From: Sipunculus nudus
Taxonomy: Eukaryota > Annelida > Sipuncula > Golfingiida > Sipunculidae
NCBI GenBank assembly: GCA_026874595.1
Contig: CM049311.1
Span: forward strand, 35,753,176-35,817,175
Direction: 5' to 3'
DNA: 64,000 nucleotides
Every line of letters starts with the position of its first letter. The first letter of the stretch is position 1. The position numbers were made by a program, and so were the translations under genes. Below, piece by piece: positions 1-11,657 of the stretch. The notes below the pieces were generated by a model. It saw only the letters and a list, made by a program, of their open reading frames with translations, was not told the DNA's origin and ran no database searches.

Positions 1-1520
1 TGAAGGTCTTATTATATATTATATTTTCATAAAATTTAAATCATATATAATTATATTCTCTTCCATAACTGAATGCTCAAAACAATATTAAGAGGCCATG
101 AAATTATTCGAATGTCATCTGATCCTAGTGATTTATTGTGATATTTATCGTGAGATTAACCATGCCAAGAATATTTAGAATTAAGCAAACAACCAGAAAA
201 GAAGCAAAGTTCGGAAAACTACATGCTACATTCATATCTTGCAATGATTTCAATAGGCAGTTGGCGTTAAATATCTTCACTTTTAGATTTATTCACGAGA
301 CATTTTCATTACTTTGTAGGTTACTAGCATCTGAATTATCTTCGAACAAGTACTGGTTAGAGTCAATTGGAAGGAATAATTGCATCGACATTTTTTTAAA
401 TAGACGAGTTACTACCAAATTATTGATATCCTGTTTTATGTTACAGCATATATATAATATCCTTTAGTGACACTGTAGAAATAGGTCACTTAAATCCAAC
501 ATGGTTTAATGTGATAGACCATGGTATGAACTCTGTGATGTATTTTCTGTGAGCTTCTAGATGTATTTTCCTGAATTAAATATAAATAAAAATCGTACAT
601 TAATTTAAAAAAAAAACCTTTGTTAAACATTTGCAGAGTAACTTGTAAATATAACCAAAGGATAAATGAAAATAAGCAGGTTATCTTGGCAAGAGGACCA
701 AATGGCCCGCCAGGGTTGACCGTGGGAAGGCTTGCTTTTAATAAGATGGAATCTGAAGCTTGCAGAACCTTGTGTGGAGCCTTATATTTAGATGTTACAT
801 TTAGGCATCCTGTTTTGATAGGTATAAATCGAACGGGAAGACATAAACCGAGAAATCAGCTGAAATCAATCTAGGACATGGTGTATTTTGGTGTAATGAA
901 GGTGGGTCGAAAGATTCCAGCAGGTATTGCAGGGAAGAAAGATTGAAGTCAAAATTGACCCAAAAAATCAGAAATGTAAAAAAAAAGGGTACGACCAAAA
1001 GCAATAATCACTTCATAAGACAAACATGATATACCTGCCATGTTAATAGGAACAGGGTATGAGTTACTGATATGAAATATTACGTCGTATGTGAGAAGCT
1101 GACATCAGGCAAATAGGCAGTCAAGACTGAGAGTATACATTATTTTCTAGGTTTACTCTTGGCATATATAGTAACTGAATATATTACATTCCAGACTGAA
1201 CAACTGTTGTATTGCCTTAAATATACCTATAACATTTATTAAATTCAGTCTATGCAGCATGATAGATGTATTAATTAATCAAGCTGGGCTCCATATTTTC
1301 AATTAATAACTGAATAAATAACAATATTTTGTATATTGCCATGGCTCGCCTCCCTCAGGTGACCATCAACCTTGATCAAGACTTTCCTTCGAGGAGGTTT
1401 GAAATAGTCTACTGAGAAAACTCCTGGTCCTGACGCTACATATACTGTACACAAGTCAGGAGGACCATCCCTGCTCAACTAGCTTACCATCCTCTCCCAG
1501 TCTTGATGTGTTTAGCAAAG
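1..1520. other. AT-rich stretch without a recognisable gene
   Basis: I see no supported gene here. Open frames are short, rich in rare combinations and have no family resemblance. There is a run of A at about 608-617 and ordinary AT-rich sequence. The part from about 1330 to 1500 could hold more of the decayed protease described next: a minus-strand frame around 1335-1435 reads GPGVFSVDYF, loosely like the C-terminal end of trypsin-type proteases. That resemblance is too weak to annotate on its own. Confidence 0.4.
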
Positions 1521-1521
1521 A

Positions 1522-2231
1522 TCAACATATACAGGAATTACGAGATGTCTCATAATCTGGATGATGGTTAACCATCAGAGTCAAACCTATGTTCTCACCA
1601 CGACACTGTTCATCTCGATGTTTTCGACCACGATGACGGATGTATTCAGAGATTATAACACGGGCAAGAACAAGTCCAATAGTAAGCTGTTCAAACCTCT
1701 GGGTCCCCACAAAAGGAACCTCTCACTAGAGACCTTCCTTCCGCTCACCTCCCTTTACCTTTACTCCAGCAGTGAGCAAAAGATACAACTGGAGATGGAC
1801 TAGTAATCTTCAGCCTGCGACAACTTTGGCCCACAATGAGTCCACCCCAAAAACTCAATACCACGAACCACATGCAATGTAAAACATCACCTATATGGAC
1901 ATGACCAACATCGACCCCGGGTTTGTCGCTCAAAAAATAAATAAATAAAATTAAATGAGTTACCGGTTCGGAAAAAAAAGTTGATTTTCAGGGTGTTTCT
2001 ACGTTTTTGATTACCTTGAATGAGTAAAGGGCACAACCTAGAGACAGGTATTTGGGGTAGGGGAATTCTGATCCATGGCCTAGTACGGACTTGTGAGGCT
2101 TTTATCGGACTGTTTAAGGGTGAATGATCCTACCATCCACGGCCATTTCTTCTTGTCCGTCACAGTGTTTCCGTTGAAGATGATCGGGTACAGCTCGTCA
2201 TCACTAGCTCCACTTACTCCACACGAGGATG
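1522..2231 (-). pseudogene. trypsin-like serine protease remnant
   Basis: Three minus-strand blocks, in the right order, resemble the first half of a chymotrypsin-fold (S1) protease. The first starts after a good acceptor (TTATATTACGTACAG, ending at 2232) and reads CGVSG...IFNGNTV...WPWMVGSF, like the activation-site region that normally reads I(V/I)xG...WPW. The second (about 1750-1850) reads WGGLIVG...VVSFAHCWSKGKG, matching the CGGxLI...AAHC region with the catalytic histidine. The third (about 1540-1640) reads ISEYIRHRG...EQCRG...HHPDYETSRN, like the LGEH...EQ...HPDY segment before the catalytic aspartate. The blocks lie in different frames, the expected alanines before HC are changed, no good donors were found between them, and no GDSGGP segment was seen. 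I infer a decayed gene copy; a real gene with poor splice sites is less likely. Confidence 0.4.
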
Positions 2232-2387
2232 CTGTACGTAATATAAGTACAAAATAATAAAAAATCAAATATTGACATTATAAGTAATATCCTATCTATT
2301 ATTTTAACTACTATTAACAAAAAATGTCCACTCGTTCGATGTTTCTTTTGGGTCACAGTAACATAAGTAAAACTTTTTCTTAGCTTT

Positions 2388-3490
2388 TTCACACTATATG
2401 GTCCATCTGTTTATTATTTACTTAATATTTGGGATAGGAAGACAAGAAACCCTGCCGTTAAGTCCGACAGCCATGTGGTTCAGGGTTAGTAATCAGAGGA
2501 TTCCCTCCATTTAGCATTTCGACGGGAATTTATTAATCTTTCTATGTCTTTTGTCTTTCTAGTGACAACGATTCTTTGTACAAATAATCACAATAACATG
2601 CCGTCAGCAGGTACTGAAGTTGAGCACGTCTAATTCTGTTTCGAAAAGACGACAACCTTGGCACAGCAAACGAGGACGCGCTTTCTGATTGGTTAACGGC
2701 AGGTCCACACACATAATAAATTCTGTAATAACCCCAGTTGCTATCAAAAATGAAGATGTAGATATTGTAGAAAATTCTAAATACTAAGGATGTACTATTA
2801 ACAGAAATCTGAATTGGAAAGTACATGTGTTGAATCAATGCAAGAAAGCAAACAAAAGATTATATTACCTATATTATCTAAGAAAGCTAAATATTGACAA
2901 AGCCATTATTACAATGTTTATGGCCAACGGTCCTATTGGTCAATAATCAAGAGAAAATAGATGGGAACTCACCGAAAATATAACCACAGATAAATGGTGT
3001 TCCTCTACCGTCATAGGTATATTAACAAGTACATTCCCACCGTACTGAAGATACAAAACATCGATGCTAAACACTGATTTTTTAGGTGTAAATAAAGAGG
3101 TAAACAACCTTACGTGTTGTAGAATCCGTTAGAATTTAAATCGCCTGGTGTACAGAAACTTGAGAAGGGGTATTTTGATTGTTTGGTGCGGGATTGATTT
3201 ACGCTTGATTGCTGTGAAGTCCATTCCAACAGACTCACTGGCTGTCCTTGAAGCATACCCAATGTTGACTACTTTTAAGAAGGCGGAGATATAGCGTAAA
3301 CATAAGTTCCAAACATTTCTTAGGATTTCACTTGCATATGTTTATTAATGGAGTCTTCAGATGGTGACACCGCCGACGTAACAACGGTTCAGCGCACGTA
3401 CTTCAAATTGAGCCCGAAACCGATGTGACATGGCTGCCTATCCCAAATATTAAGTAAATAATAAAGAGATGAACCATACAGTGTGTAAAA
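2388..3490. mobile_element. 1.1-kb element with about 55-bp inverted ends
   Basis: The left end at 2388-2446 (core ATTATTTACTTAATATTTGG) recurs as its reverse complement at 3437-3490 (core CCAAATATTAAGTAAATAAT), with flanking match on both sides of the core. The enclosed 1 kb holds a scrap of a LINE reverse transcriptase and no transposase that I can see. This fits a non-autonomous DNA element or a composite of two inverted copies of one short repeat. No target duplication was confirmed. Confidence 0.5.
2778..2905 (+). pseudogene. LINE reverse transcriptase fragment (thumb region)
   Basis: A plus-strand frame reads TINRNLNWKVHV, then NQCKKANKRLYYLYYLRKL. Non-LTR retrotransposons carry a segment just after the palm domain of the form LGVxIxxxLxWxxHI...KxxKRLYFLxxLKR, and the match is close in both spacing and residues. 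A stop lies just upstream, and the frame breaks soon after NID, so this is a dead fragment of roughly 40 codons. Clade (Jockey, CR1 or similar) cannot be told from so little. Confidence 0.5.
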
Positions 3491-3548
3491 CGCAGGAAAA
3501 TGTCAGATAAGTAGTTTTAAAGAAATAACCCAAAAAAGGGTTTCACCA

Positions 3549-3609
<61 letters not shown>
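3549..3609. repeat. (AT)n microsatellite
   Basis: An uninterrupted run of about thirty AT units. Similar AT runs occur at about 12029-12064, 16723-16784, 16914-16963 and 24763-24810. These are simple repeats; the short frames that run through them are not genes. Confidence 0.9.
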
Positions 3610-3611
<2 letters not shown>

Positions 3612-4635
3612 GAGTCGTTGCGCGTGTTACCAATCGCTATTCAAAGTTGGCCTGTTCAAACAAAATAACAAAATTCTCGTTCAGCCAGCCAGTGTTGCTC
3701 CTTGTGAAAAGTGTTCTCTCCCGGCCCATGAGAGCGAATCGTCAGGTCCTCAAAGAGCCTTGGAATCACGTTTAAGTTTTGTATGCATCTATTAGCAAAC
3801 ATAAATACCAAAGACTTGTTAAGGCTGAAAAGAATTAAAGTCGCTAAAATTCTAAATATGAAGCCAACCAAAGCATGCCGAACAGGTATGTATCTAGCTA
3901 CAGGTCTGTGGGGCAAACAATTCTATTTGTTCTTTCTCGTTTGCGTTACAGCTCCTAAGGTGGTCAGTTTACCCTCTAAAGCTTGGTCTGATCTAACCAA
4001 AGTTGTTGTAAGGCCTCAACACTCATCTTCATTAATCTTGAAAAATATCCCCAAACCGTTAAATATGTCAAAGTCGCATATATGTTTTTTTTTACAAAGC
4101 GCGAAAAATAAGCCCCAATAATGAAAGGTTATCTCCAAACCTTTAAACACAAAACGTGAAAAAATATTATAGGAAAACTAAATCACGGTTTGATCATCGG
4201 TAATGTTTTGTGAAATTACGGTTTGTGTCCACTTGCGAGGAAAATAAAAGGTTTCACGGTTTGTGCTGCTATCATGTTTCTTGAAATCACGATTCAAGCT
4301 AGCCTCAAAATCGTGATTTCAAGAGCCATCGTGTATGCAAAACGTGAAAAAAGCTGAAACCAGCGAAAAAATCCATGCTTACTTCCAAACATACCGGTCA
4401 CCTTCCTCTAAATGTCTGCTGTACACGCAGACAGTTGTCTTACCTAAATTTGAGAATTATTATCGGTCCAAGATCAATTTATGACATGTTCGATAAAATC
4501 GATAGAAATTTTTAAGGCTTCAAGTCGGGCAAGAATATCTTGCACAGAAAATTGCCGTCAAACCCTGCATGCATGTTAATAATAACTGATCTGAATAGAC
4601 AGGTCCCTATTAAAAAAGTACAGATTGTTCAAAGA

Positions 4636-5665
4636 TCATTTCTCTTCCGGTTCTTCTCTTACTTCTTTTTCAACTTTTCTTCTTTTATGTCCTTTTCTTT
4701 TTCCCATTTCGTCTAACTCTTTTTCTCTTCCTCTTGCTTTTGCTCGTGTTTCCTACTTCATCTTGCTCCCTTTCTTCTTTTTTCTTATTCTTTCTAGACA
4801 TTTCCTCACTCTACTTCTTCTGTTCTTCTGCTTCTTGCTCTTCTTTACAATACCCTTATTCTTCTCCTCCTTCTTTTGGCACTCATCTTACTCTTTGTCT
4901 TGTTCTACTTTTGCTTTTTCTTCCTCTCACTGTTCTCCTTCTTTATTCTTGATATCATTCTTTTCCCTCCTTTTCCCAATTTTCTCAAGCGTCTTCTTGC
5001 TTTTTTTCTTTTAACTCTACATCTTATTCTTCTCTCTCTTGTTCTTATTCTTATTTCTCCCCAGGTTTCTTCGTTTTCTTAATTTCTCACTCTTCTTCTC
5101 AAACCTCTTTCCCTTCCTACTCTGCTGCGTTTTCATCTTCTGCTTCTGCTTATTATTATTATTCAGCTTTTTATTTCTTTTTATTTGTTTCCACTTGCTC
5201 TTCTACTCCTCCTAACTCCTGTTCTCCTTGCCATTCTTCTTCTTTTTCGTCTTCTTACAGTTCTTCTTACATTTCCTGTCCTGTCTACTGTTACCCACAC
5301 TCTTTTTATAAATCTTTATATATCTTTTCTCCACTTTTTATTTCAATTCTCTTCTTATTTTCAGTTCTGTTACGCTTATTTTTCTTCTTGCTCCTTCCAC
5401 ATCTTCCTACTTCTTTCATTCTGTCTCCTTCATCTTCTCACTCTGCTTTATCAACATCTTCTTCTTATCTTTATTATTTCTTCTATTATTCTTCCCCCTC
5501 TTTTTCCCTCCTGTTCTGTCTTGTCCTATTTCGCTCTTCTTGTCAGTCTTCATTCTTTTCTTCTCCTTTTTCCTTTACTCTTCTTCCTCTTCTCTTTACT
5601 TTTATTCTTGCTCTTTTGCCGGATTTTCTCTTCTTTTTCTTTATTTTCCTTACCCTTCCTTTACT
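4636..5665. repeat. about 1-kb polypyrimidine tract (left arm)
   Basis: Almost pure C/T on the plus strand, built from irregular CTT, TCTTC and TTTCTT units for about a kilobase. It gives long leucine-, serine- and phenylalanine-rich open frames in all three plus frames, which are composition artefacts. It is the inner part of the left inverted arm and has a purine-rich counterpart at 7750-8627. Confidence 0.9.
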
Positions 5666-5667
5666 AA

Positions 5668-7749
5668 TATATATTTAATATATATATATGTATATATAGA
5701 GAGAGAGGAAGAGAGAGAGATTACCTGTTTGGATAATAATAAACGTAAATTAAAACGAAAAAGTAAACCAGATAAGGCAAGTAACCACCTGGCCCAAATT
5801 AGCATAATGACTGGACTGAAATTTCAGATTATAAAAGCACAATCTTGCACACATATATAATTCATATTAAATTATGTGTATTCATACAGTGATAAATCAA
5901 CAAACTGAACGAGCACTGAAAAGCACTGATAGAATGCAAATAATCTATGAATTGCATTGAACAATGGTAACATGGTTTAGTAGGGCACTGAATTACCAGG
6001 TCGAGACAAATGTCATAATGGCTCCAAAACTTCCAAAATATTCATTTTCACAATTGTCTGAAAAACTGGTTCAGCCAATTTAGTTTATAGTTTGCTTGAT
6101 GACAGTAATATATCAGAGAATTAGGCACATACCTTAATAGTAATTAATGCCAGTGAAACAGGCCTGGATACATTTTCACCTATGGTTAATTTCAAATGGT
6201 TGAAAAAAAACTTACCAAATTGTCAGAAAAAAAACAAAACAACATTTACCAAGTGACTTGTTTTCACCAACATTTATCATATGTGCAAAATAAAGTGCAA
6301 ATCAGTAAAGCCTTTGCCGAGAGAAGCCCTGAGTAGGTCCTCCGTTAACTGAAAAAAGAGACCAAGGGAGCAAAAAAAAACCGCTCATAAAATGATGTAA
6401 AAAGACAGATGGCACCACCAAATTCTGATTCAAGGTGTACTTGGCCCAACATACAAATGTATACACAGTTTAGTAATGATCTCTCTGGCCAGTGCTTAGA
6501 AAAGCTGTCAACAGACTGACGACGGACGGCGATGAACGACGGACTAAGGATGCGCCAGTACAACAACTCACAAGTAATCAAGGAATTAGAAGAACAGTTA
6601 ATAAAAAAAAGGATAACAAGCAAGGGCACAAAAAGAAGTGATCTATTGGTAATGACGGTCAGCTACCTTGTTTCTGAGGGAGCTAAATGTTCACATAGTT
6701 ATTGCATTTGGGAATGGCTGTGCAGCAGGATATCAAGTATGATTTACCTACTGGCCCAACTAAAATCTTGATACAGTTGTCATCAAATGCAACATGAATC
6801 GCTATAGTATTACAGTTTCTGTGATTTGTTTATTAAACCTTAGATACTTACATAATTTACATAACCCAAGCGAGGTTGTTTTTCCACATGAGAATATATG
6901 GGTGTCTACCCCCCCCCCTACCAATTGCAGGGTGTAAATCTCTTCATTAGTTAAATAGCTATTGTCAAAGATACGCTTATGATTGATATAGGCTGAAAGA
7001 GTTATAGGCTAATAAAGACAGGAGAGCCTATTCCTGAGCGTACAACTTAATTTCTGGCTTAACCAGACAGACGGCTGTAAAGACCCATCCCTATATCTCG
7101 GATGTTGAAATTAGGCATTCTAGAAAATAATAACAAGAATAAGTAAAGTATTCACCACCATTCTTATTCAACTCATAAATATATCCATGATCAATAAGCA
7201 TTCCTAGTTTTTTTTAAATATATGAAGCCGCAGCTAATAAGATCACACTAATGCTTGATTTGTCCGTTTAATAAATACAAGAAAAATGCATAAAAACGGA
7301 ACATTTGCAGGTGGCGATACCATATTGATTAACTTTATGGCGAACACGCAGACAAGTGAAAAATCAATACAAGTAGAAATGTGTAGAAATGAGAAAATGT
7401 ATATGGTACTAACGAGTCTTGTTTATTTGGTAGAACTTTTCATGTTTAATATGCGTACCACGGTTTTAGGAGAAAACATGGATCTGAGAAAGTTACACAA
7501 TTGGTATAATTTCGCAATTTAATAAAAGGATAAAAATGCCTATAAATATTAAATAAAATTTTAATGGTACCACACCGCTCGTTCAACTCATAAAACTATC
7601 CATCATTAATAAGTGTGTCAAGTTTCAGGACAATGCTTGGCAGTTTACAGTTTGAAGTTTCTAGCTCCGCTCTATTACTGGTCGCCTCGACGGACGGACT
7701 GTGGACAAAGGCAGATCGCTATAGTCAAAATAACTTTCTGTGAGCTTAG
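5668..7749. other. centre of the inverted-repeat element, no gene
   Basis: About 2.1 kb between the two arms. It begins with a short AT run and a GAGA run (5660-5722). Two diverged direct repeats sit at about 7160-7270 and 7580-7690, sharing TTCAACTCATAAA and a following ATCCAT-AATAAG block. Tracts rich in GACGGACGG at about 6517-6545 and 7684-7700 also recall dispersed repeats. I see no coding region with family resemblance. Confidence 0.5.
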
Positions 7750-8627
7750 GTTATAAGAAGAAGAAGAAGAAAGAGCAGAATACCAAAAAAATCAGAATGT
7801 GATGCATAGGGGATTAAGAAGGAGAAAAGTCAAAAACAGAAGAGCAAAACGAAAAAGAAGCAAAGGAAGAATTGCAACGAGTAAGAATACGGACAAGAAG
7901 AAAGGCAAGCAAAGAACAAAAAGAAGAAACAGAAGGAAAAAAAAGGAGAGAGAAGAGACGGATGAGACGAGGCAGAGGAGGAAGAAAAAAAGTGAAAAGA
8001 AAAGTAGGTAGAATAAAAAGGGGAAGAAGAAGAAGGAGGATAAGAAATATAGGAAAGCACTGTAAAAGAGTTATACAGAAAAGAAGAAGATACACTAGAA
8101 GAAAAGAGAGTAAGTACTGAATAAAGTAAGATGGGCAAGACGAAGTAGAATTAGAAGAAGAAGAAGATGGAAGACAGAAGAAGGGGAAGAAAATTCAGGA
8201 CATTAGAAGAAAAGCAAGACAGAAAAGATGAACAGAAAGAGAAGCAAATTAGAAGTAAAGGAAGTAGAGCAAGAAGGAGAGCGAATAGAAGAAGATAGAA
8301 AAAGAAGGAGAAAAAGAACAAGACGAAGATAAGCAAGACAAGAAGAAAAAGAAGAATGAGAAAAGAGAGATGAGAGAGAAAGAAGCATGTGGATTATAAA
8401 AAGAAATGTAAGGAGAAGAGCTTAGGGCGATGAAGTACAATAGAAGAAGATAAAAAGTGTGAGGATGAGAGCAAGGGGAAGCGGACAATGTACATAAAAA
8501 ACAAGGCGAAAGGCAGAATAAAGAGAAAAAAAGGAGAGAAGAAGATGAGAAGAAGAAAAAAAAAGTGAGAGCACAAGGAAAAAGCAGAGTAAGAATGGGG
8601 AAGAGAAGAATAGTCTTTGAACAATCT
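7750..8627. repeat. about 0.9-kb polypurine tract (right arm)
   Basis: Nearly pure A/G on the plus strand, dominated by AAGAAG and GAGAAG. Arginine/lysine-rich frames on plus and serine/phenylalanine/leucine-rich frames on minus come from composition only. It is the mirror partner of the pyrimidine tract in the left arm. Confidence 0.9.
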
Positions 8628-9396
8628 TTCCTTTTGTGAAAAGGGACCAGTCTATTCAGATAAGATTATTATTATTCACATGCATGCAGGGTTTGACAGC
8701 AATTTTAAGTGTTTTGGTGCGAGTTTCCAAGTTCTATTGATCTTAATATGTCATAAACTGATATTAGACCGATAATAATTTTCAAATGTATGTAAGTGAA
8801 CTATTTGCGTATACAGCAGACAATTTGATTTTAGTTTTTTCATATTTGGCATACACGATGGCTCCAGTTTCACGATTTGGAAGCTTGCTTGAATCGTGAT
8901 TTCACAAAACATGACAGCAGCACTTTCCGTGTTGTTATTTTCCTCGTAAAAGGAACAGGGGTCCTAAAAAAGACCGTAATAACACAAAACTGGTGACCAA
9001 AACGAATTCTTTTTCATAAAATATTTTTTCACGTTTTGTGTTTAATTGTTTGTAGATAGTCTTCCACGTTTTGAGACTTATTTTATCACGTTTTGTAAAA
9101 AAAAATATGCGACTATGACATATGTAGCGGTTTGGGGATATTTTCCCCGATTAGTGCAGATTCACGTTTTTAGGCCCAACAGTGGTTCAGACCACGATAT
9201 ACGGCGTTCAACGAGAGACCGCAACAACCCCTACATATTAAGCATAATGAGGCTGTGTTGACTCAGTTGAGATATAAATTGCAACTTAAATGTTCAGTAT
9301 GTATGAAATTATTGGCACTTACTCACAAGAAAACTAGACAATGGCTATCTTCAACGGCTCTGAAGGCATGCTGGGAAGGCCTGTCCCCTGGTCGAT

Positions 9397-9533
9397 TTAT
9401 GAGGGAACCACCATATTTGGGTGTTTTTCGGTATTTTGCATAGATCCCCCTGTAAATGCGCATGTGATTCCCTTTTGGGGTTGTGATCCAATTAGAGGGG
9501 AAACTCTCACCAGCGGGTCCTCGGACTCTATTC
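9397..9533 (-). CDS. candidate last exon of the secreted four-Cys-repeat gene
   Basis: If the splice acceptor ATTCAG (ending at 9534) is used, the phase-1 end of the previous exon continues in frame for 44 codons to a TAA at 9397-9399, adding a tail that starts RIESEDPLVRVSPLIG and has one cysteine. The pyrimidine tract before this acceptor is poor. A rival reading uses another frame of the same DNA (about 9568-9336, open for 70 codons, with GPAGESFPSNW and GGSLINRPGDRPSQ) that runs to a strong GTGAGTAAG donor near 9335; that frame does not match the incoming phase at this acceptor. Which is real cannot be decided by reading. Neither tail resembles a family I know. Confidence 0.3.
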
Positions 9534-9612
9534 CTGAATGGAGTCTGAATGTTCGGGTTAATATGCATCTAGCAGATTATATGGAAGAAATATCTGATTA
9601 CGAACTACTCAC

Positions 9613-9754
9613 GCTGACTGAGTGGTCCGTAACACAGGTTGAGGTACAACTCTCCTGTTTTATGCTTCTTTTCCTGGTACGCTCGTGTTTTGTAGTTCCA
9701 CATGTCCTTTCGTACCTCCGCTACAGTTCTTTCATTCCAATCGTCCACGTTGGC
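9613..9754 (-). CDS. four-Cys repeat 3, second half (exon 7)
   Basis: 142 nt, acceptor TTTTTTTTTCAG and donor C|GTGAGT. It enters in phase 0 and leaves in phase 1. The translation contains DDWNERTVAEVRKDM and, 23 residues after that methionine, the last cysteine of the repeat in LCYG. The same spacing occurs in repeat 2 (exon 5: VREDM, then LCFG 23 residues on). It completes the repeat begun in exon 6. The long plus-strand frame that covers this region is antisense to it and has no support. Confidence 0.8.
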
Positions 9755-10858
9755 CTGAAAAAAAAATCCGTTTCCAGTATACTCCCAAGTTTATACTGTT
9801 TCCATCGAAGGTTAGACTGGCACAATAGCTAAATCTGAATTTTTAGCAGTATAAAAAGTAAGTGCTGCCACCTGCCGGAAAATTATAGAGCTAATTCATG
9901 GCCACCACTGTTACGGTACGTGGTTTCCGACTCGGTTATGTCTATCGAGGCACTGAGTCCCGTTCTATTTTCCATATTTATGTGTCAACATATATACTAA
10001 CAGACCTGACATGTCTACCAGCTGATAATTTGCTTGATTGGGTATTAACTTGAAACATCTCCTAATTCCATTATTGAACTGTTCCCCTGAACATACCCTG
10101 AGAGTCAGTATCCGGTTTTCTGCAAAGATCACGTGTAAGGCCAAAAAATGTATGTTTCTCAGGCACTTTTTCAGAAATTTTTACCTTTTTTTGTATGGTT
10201 TGATAAAAACGTTGAATCAGGGAAAAGCATTATATTAACAGAATAGTTTTGCTCAATAGGTAAAAGCACTATATCACAAAAGAAATCTTATCAAAATTGT
10301 ATCATTTTATCTTCTTGAAAGATGAAAATAAAAATAAAAATTTGTGATCCGGGGGGTAAAATTGAAGCGGGCAGTGCATGAGAACCAATATTTTTTTTGC
10401 GTAAGCCTACGAAACTGCTAACCAAAACCTTCAAGCATGTGATGTAATGTTGAAGTCTAGGGCTACAAAACAGGGTTGTTGTCACGCACCACGCACGATA
10501 ATTTTGACCCCCAAATGAAATATTGTCATTTGATATCCATTAGAAATGAACCGATTTTAAGGTCCAGAAGCTCGCACATGCTTTCAAAATAGAATAATTA
10601 TAAAATTTCGATAAAATGTCATTTTTAAGTGTTTTTATCTATTTAGCAAAACTCTTCCGTTATTATCATGTTGTCGTCTGGTCTTATGAAATTCATATGT
10701 ATAAAAACATTTCGCCCTCACGAAAAGAGTATCTGTGAAACCAACATTTTCTGACCAAACTACAAATATTTTACATGCGAAGACCCTAAAAATTTTATGG
10801 TCATTCTCTGGTCAAATTTGAAACATTTTGAGAAATGTTCTTTTTAGATCAATTATAC
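9755..10858 (-). other. intron 6 of the four-Cys-repeat gene
   Basis: About 1.1 kb between exons 6 and 7. It holds AT-rich sequence and a G-run near 10350. I see no other feature. Confidence 0.6.
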
Positions 10859-10971
10859 CTGACTGAGAGCTGGGCTTCCTGTACCGGTCTCCAGGCAACC
10901 AGCTTCTTTCCACAGATGGAGTAGGCATTCACTACTATGCGGGCCTGGCCTGCTTTCTTCTCCACACTCAA
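10859..10971 (-). CDS. four-Cys repeat 3, first half (exon 6)
   Basis: 113 nt, acceptor ATTTTTATTAACCAG, donor CAG|GTATAA. The single base left by exon 5 plus TT gives the frame, which reads LECGEESRPGPHSSEC then LLHLWKEAGCLETGTGSP. This is the PHSxEC-x4-W-x3-GC signature with exactly the spacing of the other two repeats. It leaves in phase 0, as exon 7 needs. The longer open frame over the same DNA (with KKAGQARIVVNAYSICGKK) is a different frame that does not fit the incoming phase and lacks the motif, so I treat it as a shadow. Confidence 0.8.
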
Positions 10972-11657
10972 CTGGTTAATAAAAATTGATGGATTATACA
11001 CGTGTAGTTGAACTCTACATACATGAACATGTTTTAAGGAAAATTGTGCAAATGGAACACCCAAAATTCATGACACAGAATAGTGTACTCTTACAGAGAA
11101 TAAACTAGTTGAGGAAATTAAACCAAATTTTATATATTTTTATATAAAACTGAGGGTAACGAAAATGTCAGAATTCGTAAAATTTAACGATTTTTTTTCA
11201 GTGGTCTTGCTTAAAATGCGATTCTATTGTCGCAGTATTTTAGTTTTCAGTTTCATTCAAATTTCAGTAGCATTCTGAAATATACACTCCCACATATCGG
11301 TCACGTTCCATTCCTAGTAATTCCATTCATTCTGCTCACTGCTTCCACGTTTTTGGTAGAGACCCCACCAGGAGAGCAATGTATATGGGGGCCACGCCAA
11401 ACGTTAAATTTTCAAACTCTTCTCGGTCGCAACATTTGGCCCAATGCTGGCCAAGCATATGTTTTTTAACCAATGAGAACTGGACATCTTGGGTTGAAGC
11501 CAAATTATCGCCCAAACAGTCATGCTTGGCACGGCGCCAATATATACGGCTCCACAAGTGGCGGTCTACGGCAAAAGCTCCCCGTTAGAAGCACTGGCAG
11601 AATAAAATGTAATAGCAGGAATGGATTGCGTAAGACGTGTATCTAAATTGGACTCAC
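10972..11657 (-). other. intron 5 of the four-Cys-repeat gene
   Basis: About 0.7 kb. It contains a patch richer in GC at 11350-11590, with open frames on both strands but no family resemblance, so I make no call there. Confidence 0.5.

Larger units (their letters stand above)
4014..9175. mobile_element. 5.2-kb element with very long inverted arms
   Basis: The sequence from about 4014 to 4635 matches the reverse complement of about 8636 to 9175 along its length. Shared landmarks, in order on the left arm, are AATATCCCCAAACCG, a GTCGCATAT plus T-run block, ACACAAAACGTGAAAAAATA, GCCATCGTGTATGC, a TTATTATCGGTC block, GTCAAACCCTGCATGCATGT, and a GATTGTTCAAAGA block. The arms continue inward into a pyrimidine tract on the left and a purine tract on the right, so total arm lengths are near 1.65 and 1.4 kb around a 2.1-kb centre. 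No transposase or polymerase was found. The layout resembles foldback-type elements or a non-autonomous relative of a transposon with long terminal inverted repeats. Arm identity is moderate, with many indels, so it is not a recent insertion. Confidence 0.75.

Noticed and set aside
4625-5860. Several plus-strand frames of 70-160 codons
   Set aside because: They are Leu/Ser/Phe-rich translations of the polypyrimidine tract, open in three frames at once, so composition explains them.
7799-8624. Lys/Arg-rich plus frames and Ser/Phe-rich minus frames
   Set aside because: They arise from the polypurine tract and have no codon structure.
9341-9832. 163-codon plus-strand frame, one of the longest in the window
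   Set aside because: It is antisense to exon 7, which has splice sites, matching phase and the repeat motif; the plus frame has none of these.
10849-11064. 71-codon minus frame over exon 6
   Set aside because: The frame differs from the phase left by exon 5; the phase-consistent frame has the PHSxEC...GC motif.
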